In this document: in pieces, positions 1 to 9,955 of the stretch | Layout: each line of letters begins with the position of its first letter | Numbering within the stretch: position 1 is the stretch's first letter | Assembly (NCBI RefSeq): GCF_019974135.1 | Contig: NZ_AP025017.1 | Location: 62,001 to 126,000 of the forward strand | Origin: Actinomyces capricornis | GTDB taxonomy: Bacteria > Actinomycetota > Actinomycetes > Actinomycetales > Actinomycetaceae | Length of the DNA stretch: 64,000 nucleotides | Direction: 5' to 3' | Position numbers and translations under genes: made by a program | Notes under the pieces: model-generated | Database searches by the model: none | What the model saw: only the letters and a program-made list of their open reading frames with translations | What the model was told of the DNA's origin: nothing

Positions 1-237
1 CGGCTTGGCGGCCAGAGTCGTGCGGAACCGCCGGGTGAAGTCCACCGCCTCATTGGTCCACTTGGTCATGTATACGGCGCTGCCCATGATGAAGGCGTCA
101 TAGCCCTCCACGGACTCGACATCCTCGGGGTGGGCCTGATCCACCTCGACCGCGGCCTCGCGCAGCCGCTGGGCGATGACGGCCGCGACCTCATCGGTGG
201 AGCCGTGGCGGGAGGATGATGTGAGCAGAATCTTCAT
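1..237 (-). CDS. Flavodoxin-like protein, truncated by the window edge
   Basis: The ATG at 235-237 opens a minus-strand frame that runs off the left edge, so only 79 codons are visible. The N-terminus KILLTSSSRHGSTDEVA is the FMN-phosphate-binding loop of flavodoxin-fold proteins, with an S-R-H-G-S-T motif. It is followed by an acidic helix and a strand reading YDAFIMGSAVYMTKW. That combination resembles the HemG-type (menaquinone-dependent protoporphyrinogen oxidase) flavodoxin branch, but the diagnostic C-terminal half is missing. It could equally be a general flavodoxin-domain reductase. The family call is good; the specific function is unsure. Confidence 0.75.
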   Translation of the reverse strand, partial: MKILLTSSSRHGSTDEVAAVIAQRLREAAVEVDQAHPEDVESVEGYDAFIMGSAVYMTKWTNEAVDFTRRFRTTLAAKP

Positions 238-388
238 ACGCGACAGTATTCACAGATCCGGCCCCTCATGGTGGGACCCGATACCCAGATCCTGGTGCTG
301 TTAGGAGAAACACATCCCACTCCGGTCCGCCCGCGGGCAGCGGCCCCGTGGGCGCCTCCGAGCCCCGTCAGCGGCGCTGATGGGGCCC

Positions 389-433
389 GGCCGCTTCTCA
401 CCTGCCCGCCGCGCGAGTCCGTGAGAAGCGGCC
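389..433 (-). terminator. Hairpin terminator downstream of pheT
   Basis: Arms at 389-401 and 421-433 are perfect 13-base complements (GGCCGCTTCTCAC and GTGAGAAGCGGCC) with a 19-base loop. The hairpin sits within 10 bases of the pheT stop codon on the side where minus-strand transcription would end. There is no long T tract, which is common for actinobacterial terminators. Confidence 0.6.
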
Positions 434-441
434 TGTGGCCT

Positions 442-3096
442 TCAGGAGCGCAGCTCGGCGCCCAGGGCCTTGGCGGCGCGCTTGACCACCCGCTTGCGCA
501 CCGCCGCGGTCTCCTCGGCGGTCAGGGTGCGGTCGGCGGCGCGCAGCACCAGGGAGAAGGCCAGGGACTTCCTGCCCTCTCCCAACTGGGGCCCGCGGAA
601 GACGTCGAAGAGGCGCACCTCCTCGGCCAGGTCCCCGGCGGCCTGGCGCACCACGGCCTCGACGGCGGCGGCGGGCACCGGCTCCTCGACCACCAGGGCG
701 ATGTCCTCCTTGGCGGCGGGGAAGGTGGAGACGGGGGCCACCTGGAGGGCGCCCGCCGCCTCGGCGGCCGCCAGCAGCGGCTCCAGGTCGATTTCCACGG
801 CGCAGGTGCGCGCCGGCAGGCCCAGGGTGCGGACCACGCGCGGGTGGAGCTCGCCGGCGTGGGCGACCACCGGCCCGGCCTGGAGCTCCTTGCCCCGCCG
901 CGTGGCGGGCAGGCGCAGCTCGGCGGTGCGGCCGGGGTGCCAGGGGGCCACCGGCTCGACGGGGGCACCGGCCTCCACGCCCACGCCCAGGGTGCGGGCC
1001 ACGGTGCGCACGACCTCGACGGCGTCGGCCCAGTCCCAGGGGCGGCCCGCGCCCAGGACCCCGGCGGCCTGGGCCTGCCCGGCCAGGACGGCGGCGATAT
1101 GCGTCGGCTGGGCGGGGATGCCCGCCTCCAGGGCCTCGATCTGCTCGGGGCTCGGGCGGTGCTCCACGCCGGGGATCGGCGCGGGCACGGTGCCCGCGGG
1201 GCGGGTGACGGCGCCGAGCTCGTAGATGGCCAGGTCGGGCAGTCCGCGCGAGGCGTTGCGGCGGGCGGCCTCCACCAGGGAGTCCAGGACGCTGGTGCGC
1301 AGCAGGGGCGCGTCCTCGGCCAGGGGGTTGGCCAGGGCCGCGGCCCGGCGCCGCGGGTCGCCCTCGGGGATCTCCAGGCGGTCGTGGATATCGCCGATGA
1401 AGGGGTAGGTCAGCACCTGGGTCAGGCCCGCCCCGGCCAGGGCCCGCACGACCTCGCGGCAGGCCCGCTGACGGGCGGTCAGGCCCGATCCGGCCGGCGC
1501 GGTGGGGATGATGACGGGGATGGAGTCGTAGCCGTCGAGGCGGGCCACCTCCTCGGCCAGGTGGGCGGCGCCCACGAGGTCGGGCCGCCAGGTCGGCGGG
1601 GTGACCGCGAGCAGCTCGCGGCCCTCCTCGTCGGTGCCCGCGGGCCGGACCGTGCAGCCGATCATCTCCAGCAGCTCGGTGACCCGCGGCGTGCCGTAGG
1701 CGACCCCGGTGAGGCGCTGGGCGGCGTCGGCGCGGATGAGGAGCGGCTCGGGGGGCGCCGTGCGGTCGAGATCCGTGGCGGTGGGCTCGGCGGTGCCGCC
1801 CCCGTACTCCACGAGCAGGTCGACGGCCCTCTGGGCGGCCACCGGCGGCAGGGCGGGGTCCACGCCGCGCTCATTGCGCTTGGAGGACTCGGTGGGCAGG
1901 CGGTGGCGCCGCGCCGAGCGGGCCACGGAGACGGGGTCGAAGTGCGCGGCCTCGATGAGCAGGTCGGTGGTGGTCTCATCGACCTCGGCGGCGGCCCCGC
2001 CGAAGACCCCGGCCAGGACCAGGGGGCGCGCGCCCCGGCCACCGGTGGAGTCGGTGATGACCAGGTCCTCGGGGTCAAGGTCGCGGGTGGCCTCGTCCAG
2101 GAAGGTCAGGGACTCCCCCGGCCTGGCACGGCGCACCACCACCGGCGCCGTCAACTTGGCCAGGTCGAAGGCGTGCAGGGGCTGGCCCAGGTCCAGCATG
2201 ACGTAGTTGGTGACGTCTACGGCCAGGGAGATGGGGCGCATCCCGGCGGCGGTCAGCCGCTCCTGCATCCAGGCCGGGGAGGGGGCCGCGGGATCGATGC
2301 CGCGCACGACGCGGGCCACGTACCGGTCGCAGCCGGGCCGCCCGTGGATGGGGGCCTCGTCCTCGATGACCACGGGGAAGCCCTCCGGCCCGGCCGGCGC
2401 CACGCCCTGGGGGTAGAGGCCCGCATTGGCGCCGTCGGCGGGGTCGGTGAAGGCGGCGCCGGTGGCGTGGGAGTACTCGCGGGCCACGCCCCGCATGGAG
2501 AAGCAGTAGCCCCGGTCGGGGGTGACGTTGATCTCCAGGACCTCCTGGCCCAGGCCGAGCAGGGGCAGGGCGTCGGTTCCGGGGGCGGGGGGCTCCTCGC
2601 CGTCGCGGCCCTGCTCGGCCAGCCACTGGTCGAGCACGATGATGCCGTCGTGGTCCTCCCCGATGCCCAGCTCGCGGGCCGAGCAGATCATGCCGTCGGA
2701 GATGTGCCCGTAGGTCTTGCGGGCCGAGATGGCGAAGTCGCCGGGCAGGACGGCGCCGGGCAGGCTGACCACCACCGAGTCCCCCACGCCGAAGTTGTGG
2801 GCGCCGCACACGATGCCGCGGCTGGGCAGGTCGCTGGGCTCCTTGCCGGTGCCGGGGGCATCATTGTGCTCGGGCCCCACGTCCACGCGGCAGTAGTTGA
2901 TGACCTTGCCGTTGGACTGCTCCTTGGACTCCAAGGTCAGCACCCTGCCGACCACCAGCGGGCCGGTGACGGCCGGGGGGACGATGCGCTCCTCCTCCAG
3001 GCCCACGCGCACCAGGTCGGCCGCCAACTGCTCGGCGGTGGTGCCGCTGGGCACATCGACGTGCTCGCGCAGCCACTCCAGGGGGATGTATGGCAT
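442..3096 (-). CDS. pheT: Phenylalanine--tRNA ligase beta subunit
   Basis: This is the beta subunit of the cytoplasmic alpha2-beta2 phenylalanyl-tRNA synthetase, which recognises and edits tRNA-Phe. The 884-residue product is slightly longer than the usual ~800-830. It opens with MPYIPLEWLREHVD, has an OB-fold tRNA-binding domain at about 40-170, then B3/B4 and B5 modules. It ends with a ferredoxin-fold anticodon-binding domain (around PVSTFPAAKEDIALVVEEP). The start follows the pheS stop directly, as expected for a coupled pheST operon. The gene is transcribed with pheS and followed by a strong hairpin at 389-433. Confidence 0.97.
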   Translation of the reverse strand: MPYIPLEWLREHVDVPSGTTAEQLAADLVRVGLEEERIVPPAVTGPLVVGRVLTLESKEQSNGKVINYCRVDVGPEHNDAPGTGKEPSDLPSRGIVCGAHNFGVGDSVVVSLPGAVLPGDFAISARKTYGHISDGMICSARELGIGEDHDGIIVLDQWLAEQGRDGEEPPAPGTDALPLLGLGQEVLEINVTPDRGYCFSMRGVAREYSHATGAAFTDPADGANAGLYPQGVAPAGPEGFPVVIEDEAPIHGRPGCDRYVARVVRGIDPAAPSPAWMQERLTAAGMRPISLAVDVTNYVMLDLGQPLHAFDLAKLTAPVVVRRARPGESLTFLDEATRDLDPEDLVITDSTGGRGARPLVLAGVFGGAAAEVDETTTDLLIEAAHFDPVSVARSARRHRLPTESSKRNERGVDPALPPVAAQRAVDLLVEYGGGTAEPTATDLDRTAPPEPLLIRADAAQRLTGVAYGTPRVTELLEMIGCTVRPAGTDEEGRELLAVTPPTWRPDLVGAAHLAEEVARLDGYDSIPVIIPTAPAGSGLTARQRACREVVRALAGAGLTQVLTYPFIGDIHDRLEIPEGDPRRRAAALANPLAEDAPLLRTSVLDSLVEAARRNASRGLPDLAIYELGAVTRPAGTVPAPIPGVEHRPSPEQIEALEAGIPAQPTHIAAVLAGQAQAAGVLGAGRPWDWADAVEVVRTVARTLGVGVEAGAPVEPVAPWHPGRTAELRLPATRRGKELQAGPVVAHAGELHPRVVRTLGLPARTCAVEIDLEPLLAAAEAAGALQVAPVSTFPAAKEDIALVVEEPVPAAAVEAVVRQAAGDLAEEVRLFDVFRGPQLGEGRKSLAFSLVLRAADRTLTAEETAAVRKRVVKRAAKALGAELRS

Positions 3097-3097
3097 G

Positions 3098-4183
3098 TCA
3101 GTGGCCCTTTCCGGTGGTGCCGAACTGCTGGGAGAAGCGGATATCGCCCTCGACGATGTCGTGCATGTCGGCGATGCCGTGGCGCAGCATGAGGGTGCGC
3201 TCCAGGCCCATGCCGAAGGCGAAGCCGGTGTAGACCTCGGGGTCGATGCCGCAGGCGGTCAGGACATTGGGGTTGACCATGCCGCAGCCGCCCCACTCGA
3301 TCCAGCCGGGCCCGCCCTTCTTGTGAGGGAACCACAGGTCCATCTCGGCGCTGGGCTCGGTGAAGGGGAAGAAGGAGGGGCGCAGGCGGGTGCGGGCCTC
3401 GGGCCCGAACATGGCCCGGGCGAAGTGGTCGAGCGTGCCCTTGAGGTGGGCCATGGTCAGGCCCTTGTCCACCGCCAGGCCCTCGACCTGGTGGAAGACG
3501 GGGGTGTGGGTAGCGTCGAGCTCGTCGGAGCGGAAGACCTTGCCGGGGCAGGCCACGTACAGGGGCGGCTCCTGGTCCAGCATGACCCGGGCCTGGACCG
3601 GGGAGGTGTGGGTGCGCAGGACGAGGTTGGCCGGCTCGCCCGGTCCGGCGCCCACCGACTCGCCCTGGATGTAGAAGGTGTCCTGCATCTGGCGGGCGGG
3701 GTGGTCGGTGTCGAAGTTCAGGGCGTCGAAGTCGTACCACTCGTGCTCGACCTCGGGCCCCTCGGCGATGGACCAGCCCATGGAGCTGAAGAAGTCGGAG
3801 ACCTCCTCGATGAGCAGGTCGAGGGGGTGGCGGGCCCCGGGGGCCGTGCGGGTGGTGGGCACGGTGACATCGACCGCCTCGGTGGCCAGCATCTGCTCCT
3901 CGGCGGCGGCCTCCAGCTCCTCCTGGCGGGCGGCCAGGGCGGCGCCGATACGCCCGCGGGCGGCGCCCAGGAGCCTGCCGGCGGTGGGCTTGTCGGCCTT
4001 GTCCAGGCCCCCGATGGCGCGGTTGGCCAGGGCCAGGGCGGAGGCGTCCCCGATGTAGGCCAGGCGCGCCTCCTTGAGGCCGGCGAGGTCCTGGGCCTCG
4101 GCGATGGCGGCCAGGGCCGCCTCGACCAGGGCGTTGATGCCCGCCTCATCCAGGGGCGAGAGGGCGCTGTGAGCATCAGTCAT
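3098..4183 (-). CDS. pheS: Phenylalanine--tRNA ligase alpha subunit
   Basis: This is the catalytic alpha subunit of phenylalanyl-tRNA synthetase, activating Phe with ATP. The 361 residues match the family length. An N-terminal coiled-coil (about 1-95) precedes the class II catalytic core. Motif 2 is visible as [19 protein letters not shown] and motif 3 as [10 protein letters not shown] near the C-terminus. The start [15 protein letters not shown] is preceded by a GGAAGG purine run. It is the first gene of pheST and lies downstream of a 540-bp leader full of inverted repeats. Confidence 0.97.
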   Translation of the reverse strand: MTDAHSALSPLDEAGINALVEAALAAIAEAQDLAGLKEARLAYIGDASALALANRAIGGLDKADKPTAGRLLGAARGRIGAALAARQEELEAAAEEQMLATEAVDVTVPTTRTAPGARHPLDLLIEEVSDFFSSMGWSIAEGPEVEHEWYDFDALNFDTDHPARQMQDTFYIQGESVGAGPGEPANLVLRTHTSPVQARVMLDQEPPLYVACPGKVFRSDELDATHTPVFHQVEGLAVDKGLTMAHLKGTLDHFARAMFGPEARTRLRPSFFPFTEPSAEMDLWFPHKKGGPGWIEWGGCGMVNPNVLTACGIDPEVYTGFAFGMGLERTLMLRHGIADMHDIVEGDIRFSQQFGTTGKGH

Positions 4184-4298
4184 CTGCAGTGCCTTCCGGT
4201 GGGTGGTACTCCGCGCCCAGGGTAGTCCGCGGCGGGGACAGCGCTGAAATCCTGTCTCACCGCCGCGCCGCGGGCGCCGCCCCTGCCTGCGGCGTGCT

Positions 4299-4488
4299 GC
4301 TGCACATCTTCAAGGAGCGGGCCGACCGGATCATGCCGAAAGGTCGGGGTTGCGGGGCGGCGGCGGTGCTGAAGATGTGCAGCCCGGTGCCCGCTGCACA
4401 TCTTCAGCCGGCAGTCGCCCGGCCGGGCCGCGGAATCACGCCGATCCTGGGGCCGTTCCCCGCCCGCTCGGGGCCGAAGATGTGCAGC
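4299..4488. repeat. Four copies of a 13-bp motif, two forming a perfect hairpin
   Basis: The motif GAAGATGTGCAGC or its complement occurs four times in 190 bp, near 4299-4312, 4369-4383, 4393-4407 and 4474-4488. The middle two form a perfect 15-base inverted repeat (CTGAAGATGTGCAGC) around a 9-base loop. A related copy, GATGTGCAGCGGG, lies at about 52563 in another intergenic region. The cluster sits in the untranslated stretch upstream of pheS. A dispersed repeat, an operator array or an RNA structure are all possible. Confidence 0.55.
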
Positions 4489-4522
4489 GGGCCCACGGCT
4501 GGTGGTGGGGCGGGTGCGATTG

Positions 4523-4623
4523 GGCGTCACTTCGCGACAACGGCGTCACTTGGCGGAATGGACGACACCTGCAAGGTACGTCCATTCCGCGACGTGACGA
4601 CCTTTCCGCCAAACGACGCCCAC
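4523..4623. repeat. Inverted-repeat cluster in the pheST upstream region
   Basis: GCGGAATGGACG at 4553-4564 pairs perfectly with its complement at 4579-4590. Outside it, GGCGTCACTT recurs as two direct copies (about 4523 and 4543), and an imperfect mirror of the second copy follows at 4610-4621. The structure lies between the divergent-side end of the amino-acid ABC operon and pheS. No gene is seen in 4184-4726 on either strand. The arrangement could be a promoter-operator region or a dispersed repeat. Confidence 0.45.
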
Positions 4624-4726
4624 CATGCAGTCCCGCGACCGTCCCGAGCCTCCGGCCCTCCCAGGGCGCGGGCCGCACCGCCACCGGCCCTGCCCTCCCC
4701 GTCCTCAGCGTCACGGGGAAGGACGC

Positions 4727-5611
4727 CTAGGCGCGGGTGCGGGCCTCGACCTTGCGGGCCAGGACGCCCAGGGCCCAGTTGGCCAGCAGGTAGATGAGGG
4801 CGATGACCAGGTAGGTCTGGAGGTAGATGTCCAGGCGGTACTCGCTGCGGGCGAAGGTCTCCAGGCGCCGGCCGGCGTACATGAGCTCGTTGTAGGCCAC
4901 CACGTAGCCCAGGGAGGTGTCCTTGAGGATGGTCACCAGCTGGGTGATGAGGGTGGGGAGCATGAGGCGCAGGGCCTGGGGCGCCAGGATGAGCCGCATG
5001 GTCTGGCCCCGGCTCATGCCCAGGGCCTGGGCGGCCTCGCTCTGGCCCTTGTCCAGCGCCAGGACGCCGGCCCGGAAGACCTCCGCGGTGGTGGCCGAGG
5101 AGCACATGAAGATCGGGACCACGAGCATCCACATAGTGGGCAGGGTGTAGCCGGTCAGGGGCGGGACGGCCAGGAGGAAGAAGTAGATGAGCAGCAGCAT
5201 GGGGATGGCGCGCATGGCGTCGATCCACGTGCCCACCACCAGGCGCACGGCGGTGCTGCGGGCCAGGCGGATCCAGCCCAGCAGCACCCCCAGGGGGAAG
5301 GAGATGAGCGCGGCGATGCCCGCGGCGATGAGCGTGTCGCGCAGGGCCGACAGCAGGAAGGCGACGGTGGAGCGGCCCAGGAAGTAGCGCCACTTGGGGT
5401 AGGCGAGCTGTCCCGCCAGGTGGGCCTGGTAGAGGGCGAGGGCCACCAGGGCCACCAGCACGGCACTGACGAGGATGGAGGTCCACAGGATGCGGCGCCG
5501 TGTCCGGGGGCCGGGGGCGTCGAAGAGCAGGTCGGCGTCGGTGGGGCCCTGGGGGCGACGGCGCCCCAGACCGGTTCCCAGGACGGTGCCTAGAGCGGCG
5601 GGTGAGGTCAT
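4727..5611 (-). CDS. Amino-acid ABC transporter permease (GluD-like)
   Basis: This is an inner-membrane permease of a polar amino-acid (HAAT) importer. The 294-residue protein starts MTSPAALGTVLG, with a short cytoplasmic N-terminus and a first membrane span near residues 40-60. It then has the five-span permease core with the EAA loop EAAQALGMSRGQTMRLILAP. The start ATG overlaps the stop of the upstream permease by 4 bp (ATGA), showing translational coupling. Corynebacterial gluABCD has the same order of ATPase, binding protein, then two permeases. Glutamate as substrate is an inference from that order only. Confidence 0.88.
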   Translation of the reverse strand: MTSPAALGTVLGTGLGRRRPQGPTDADLLFDAPGPRTRRRILWTSILVSAVLVALVALALYQAHLAGQLAYPKWRYFLGRSTVAFLLSALRDTLIAAGIAALISFPLGVLLGWIRLARSTAVRLVVGTWIDAMRAIPMLLLIYFFLLAVPPLTGYTLPTMWMLVVPIFMCSSATTAEVFRAGVLALDKGQSEAAQALGMSRGQTMRLILAPQALRLMLPTLITQLVTILKDTSLGYVVAYNELMYAGRRLETFARSEYRLDIYLQTYLVIALIYLLANWALGVLARKVEARTRA

Positions 5612-6255
5612 GCTCGTCCTCCTGAGGTGGCGCGCTCGAGCAGGCTCCCGATCTTGGTGGCCCCGAAGGCGATGGCCAGGTAGATCAGGCCCGCGAGCAG
5701 GAAGGTGATGACGGCCTCGCTGTAGACGATGTTGAGCTGCTGGGTGACGTTGGTCAGCTCGGGCACGCCGACGGCGGCGGCCAGGGCCGAGCCGATGAGG
5801 CAGGAGATGAAGATGTTGACCAGTGGCTGGATGGTGCGCACGAAGGCCTGGGGCAGCACCACGGTGCGGATGATGAAGCCGAAGGGCATGCCCAGGGCGC
5901 GGGCCGCCTCGATCTGGCCCTTGGGAACCGAGTTGACGCCGCTGCGCAGCGTCTCGCACACGAAGCCCGACCCGGAGAAGACGATGGCCGCCACCACCGA
6001 CCAGAACAGCGAGATGCCCACCCCCAGGCGGGGGGCGCCGAAGGCCAGCAGGATCATGAGGCACAGGACCGGGACATTGCAGGCGGCGACCACCCAGGCC
6101 GAGGCCAGGACCCGCAGCGGCGGGATGGGGCCGACGCGGAAGACCGCCATGATGGTGCCCAGCGCCAGGGCCCCGGCATAGGCCAGGGTGGCGATGAGCA
6201 GGGTGGTGGCAAGGCCGGAGCCGATCATCCCGAGGTTGTCGGTGATGACATTCAT
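5608..6255 (-). CDS. Amino-acid ABC transporter permease (GluC-like)
   Basis: A 215-residue membrane protein with the histidine/glutamate/polar amino-acid permease fold. It starts MNVITDNLGMIGSG, has about five hydrophobic spans and carries the EAA loop IEAARALGMPFGFIIRTVVLP that contacts the ATPase. It forms a heterodimeric pore with the downstream permease, to which it is joined by a 4-bp overlap. An AGGAGG-type site lies just before the ATG (bases around 6260-6268). It is part of the four-gene operon running 8477 to 4727. Confidence 0.88.
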   Translation of the reverse strand: MNVITDNLGMIGSGLATTLLIATLAYAGALALGTIMAVFRVGPIPPLRVLASAWVVAACNVPVLCLMILLAFGAPRLGVGISLFWSVVAAIVFSGSGFVCETLRSGVNSVPKGQIEAARALGMPFGFIIRTVVLPQAFVRTIQPLVNIFISCLIGSALAAAVGVPELTNVTQQLNIVYSEAVITFLLAGLIYLAIAFGATKIGSLLERATSGGRA

Positions 6256-6386
6256 GCGGTTCCTCCTGGGAGGCGGTGGTGATCAGGGTCGAGGGCGCCG
6301 GGACGGGCCCATAGCGGGCCGGGTGCGGACCAGCCGGCCCGCACTGGCCGGGACCCGCCCCGGCGCCTCAGCGGCTCACTGGTGGC

Positions 6387-7538
6387 TCACTCGGTCGGCT
6401 GCGGGGACAGGCCCGGGGACGCCTGGGTCTCGGAGTCCTGACCGGATCCCTGGTCGGGCGCCTGGCTGGCGCCGTCGGCGGGGTCCGGCGAGGGCGCCTC
6501 GGAGGCCTGGTCGGCGTCGGTGGGATCCGCGGAGGCGGCGTCGGTGGCCTGCTCGCCGGTATCGGCCGACGGCGAGGCGGAGCCGGCGGCCTCCGAGCCG
6601 GGCACGGAGCCGATCTGCGGCGGCTTGGGGGCCTGGCCGCCGACGACGTCTCCAATGGTGGCCGACCAGATGGCGGCCCAGGTACCGTCGTCGTAGATGG
6701 CCTGCAGGAAGGTGTTGACGAAGGCCTGGGCGTCGGAGTCCTTGGGCAGGCCGATGCCGTAGGGGTCCTCGGTGAAGGGCTCGCCGACGATCGTGTACTG
6801 GTCGTTGGCGGCCGCGTGGGACAGCAGGAGGGCCTGGTCGAGGACGTAGGCCTCGACCTGCCCGGCGTCCAGGGCCGCCAAGCACTTGGAGTCGTCCTCG
6901 AACTGGACGGCCTGGGCCTGGGGTGCGTGCTGGGCCAAGGCCTTCCCGGAGGTGGCGCTGGACTGGACGGCGACCTTGACCCCGGCCAGGTCCTCCACGC
7001 CCTTGATGCTGGTAGTGGAGGACTTGACCAGGATGGCCTGGCCCGAGAAGTAGTAGGGGCCGGCGAAGGAGACCTTCTCGGCTCGCTCGGGCTTGATGGT
7101 GTAGGAGGCGATGACGGCCTGGACCTGGCCGTTCTCCAGGAGGGTCTCGCGGGTGTCGGAGGTGGCCTGGGTGACCTCCACCAGGGAGGCCGCGTCGTCG
7201 CCGCCGATGATGTAGCGGGCCAGAGTCTGGGCAAGTCCGGCGTCGAAGCCCTTGAGCTCGCCGGTGGTGGGGTCCTCCTGGGAGAAGACGAGAGAGACCT
7301 TGGTGCCGCCGATCTGGAGCTTGCCGGCCTCCTTGATGGCGGTGGCCCAGGTGGAGGCGGCCACGGCCTCGGCGGGGGCCACGGGCCCGGAGTTGATGAC
7401 CGTGCCGTAGTCGGCCCCGGAGGTCGAGCTGGCCACGGCGGTGCCGTCGGCCCCGGTGTCGGAGCAGGCGGCCAGGACGGTGGCCAGGGAGGCAGCGCTG
7501 GCGGCGCCCAGGAGGGTGCGTCGGGTCAGAGCGGTCAT
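6387..7538 (-). CDS. Amino-acid ABC transporter substrate-binding lipoprotein (GluB-like)
   Basis: This is the extracellular solute-binding component of the importer (SBP_bac_3 family). I start it at the internal ATG (MTALTRRTLLG) because AAAGGAAG lies just before it; an ATG 15 bases upstream is possible. A twin-arginine-like RRTLLGAASA stretch leads into a lipobox LAAC, so Cys 25 is the lipidation site. The ligand-binding core spans about 60-300. The last ~70 residues are a Pro/Ala/Ser/Asp-rich tail that is unusual for the family. The gene follows the ATPase and precedes the permeases. Confidence 0.88.
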   Translation of the reverse strand: MTALTRRTLLGAASAASLATVLAACSDTGADGTAVASSTSGADYGTVINSGPVAPAEAVAASTWATAIKEAGKLQIGGTKVSLVFSQEDPTTGELKGFDAGLAQTLARYIIGGDDAASLVEVTQATSDTRETLLENGQVQAVIASYTIKPERAEKVSFAGPYYFSGQAILVKSSTTSIKGVEDLAGVKVAVQSSATSGKALAQHAPQAQAVQFEDDSKCLAALDAGQVEAYVLDQALLLSHAAANDQYTIVGEPFTEDPYGIGLPKDSDAQAFVNTFLQAIYDDGTWAAIWSATIGDVVGGQAPKPPQIGSVPGSEAAGSASPSADTGEQATDAASADPTDADQASEAPSPDPADGASQAPDQGSGQDSETQASPGLSPQPTE

Positions 7539-7646
7539 GGGACTTCCTTTCATGGTGGCGGGCCCGGGGTGGTCTGGTGGTCTCAGTGGGCTGGGTCGTC
7601 TGGGTCGTCTGGGTGGATGGACAGCGGGCGGACGGCGCAGGCCGTG

Positions 7647-8477
<831 letters not shown>

Positions 8478-9039
8478 GAGTGCCTCGTCTCGGTCTTAGG
8501 CGGATGGAAGGGAGTGCTGTCTCAGCGACAGCAACAGCAGCACATCCGCATGCGCACTGCATTCCCTCCCGTTCGACTCCATCAGGTCCGCGGCCGGGGC
8601 CCGCCTGTCCGGGCTCATCCTGCGAGGCAGGGCCAGTCGCGTGCTAGGGAGCCTAGCACCCACGCAGTGACGGACGTGACATGGACGTAACATCTGCGAT
8701 TGCAAGGCTGGAACGGAGCTGACTGCCAGGACCAGCGGGCGGGCCGGAGCCGCGCGCATCAGGACTGCGAGGGGCACTGCGAGGGACGTAGCCCTGGCAT
8801 CACGCCGCGTCAGGTCGGCCGGCGAGTGCAGCCGGGAGGATCGGAGGCCCGGCAGTGGTGCCGCTGAGTCGAATCCCTGATTGCTGGCGACCGATATGCT
8901 ACTGTAACAAACGCCAGTCAAGCGCCAGCCAGAGGCGGTCACGGCCTCAGGTCGCCGACCGTGCTCGATCAGATCCGAACCTAGTTGCCACACGACCGAC
9001 CTTCTCATCATCGACCGACGAAGAATGAGGTTCACCTGT
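8478..9039. other. Divergent intergenic region between the ABC operon and the accessory island
   Basis: I find no convincing gene here; a 179-codon minus-strand frame has no recognisable features. A short perfect palindrome, GTGCTAGG-GAG-CCTAGCAC, lies at 8641-8659 and could be an operator or part of the ABC operon leader. GC content falls toward 9000, marking the approach to the island. Confidence 0.4.
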
Positions 9040-9050
9040 ATGTGCCCTGA

Positions 9051-9955
9051 GGGTGTTATTCATGGGGGTTTGTTCGTGTCGTTAGTGGGCGCATCGGCCG
9101 TCTCGGGAGAGAATTGGGTTACCACACTCGATTCTCATGGGGAGACGGCCGGTGCGTTATCAGTCTACCACGGGGCTGTGCGATGAGGATGTCGATGAGC
9201 TTGTCCGGCGTATCGGTCAGATGCTCGAATCGCGGGGCCAGAGCCTGCTGGGCTACCGCCCGGGGCTCAGGCAGCAGGTGGAGCTGACCTTAGTTTTGGC
9301 GCGTCATAACATCTCCCAAGCCCTGGCCACCGAGATGTACGGTATTTCTCAGCCCACTGTCTCCAGGGTCTGGAGGCGCATGGTGCCCCTGCTGACTCAT
9401 GTGCTGGCCATGACTGGGATCTGCCTGGCCCAGGCCGTGGCCCAGGGCAGCCTCCTGCTCGTGGATGGCACCCCGATCCCCACTGGCAACAGGCCCGCAG
9501 CCGGCAGGCAGGTCGAGAAGGCCAACTACTCAGGCAAGCACCACGCCCAGTGCCTGAGCGTCCAGGTCGCCGCCACCACCGACGGCACTCTCGTGGCAGT
9601 ATCGGACCCGGTGCCCGGCTCACGCCACGACAGCGCCGCCCTTGGCCTGTGCGGCTGGGATGAAATCCTTACCGGCGCCGATTGGATCGCCGACACCGCC
9701 TACACCGCACACGGTGCGCTGACCCCTATCAAGAAGATTCCAGGCAGAGAACGCCTGGAGTGAGAAAAATAGTTCAATAGGGCTGTATCATCCACACGCG
9801 CCGCTATCGAGCACACCATCGCCACATTGAAGAAATGGAAAATCCTATCCACCGGCTACCGCCACCGCCTGGCAGAACTCCCCAGCATCATCACCCTGAT
9901 CACCAAACTCGAGCTCTACAGAATAGGCTGGTAAACCCCCACATGAATAACACCC
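9051..9955 (+). mobile_element. IS5-family (IS1031-group-like) insertion sequence, copy 1
   Basis: The 905-bp element has imperfect terminal inverted repeats, GGGTGTTATTCATGGGGG at the left and its complement with one extra T at the right. It is flanked by direct TGA triplets, matching the TNA target of the IS1031 group. It carries one DDE transposase gene broken by two in-frame stops. A nearly identical copy lies in opposite orientation at 13842-14746. The insertion splits the WXG100-like gene at codon 4. Confidence 0.85.
9137..9934 (+). pseudogene. IS5-family DDE transposase with two in-frame stops (copy 1)
   Basis: A 265-codon frame starts MGRRPVRYQSTTGLCDED. It contains an HTH region (ALATEMYGISQPTVSRVWRRM) and DDE_Tnp_4-type catalytic residues: Asp in LLLVDGTPIP, Asp in GSRHDSAALG, and Glu in AAIEHTIATLKKW. 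A TGA at 9761-9763 and a TAG at 9770-9772 interrupt the same frame before the catalytic Glu. They probably replace Trp and Gln. Without read-through the product lacks its third catalytic residue. The copy at 13863-14660 carries the same two stops. Confidence 0.8.

Noticed and set aside
268..3192. 974-codon plus-strand frame opposite pheT
   Set aside because: Gly/Gln/His-rich shadow of pheT typical of GC-rich DNA; the pheT motifs are unambiguous.
4184..4726. T-box leader for pheST
   Set aside because: No T-box AGGGUGGNACCGCG-like bulge or specifier stem-loop could be found.
8496..9035. 179-codon minus-strand frame between the ABC operon and the island
   Set aside because: No motif, no ribosome site, and it overlaps the likely ABC operon promoter and the start of the WXG-like gene.
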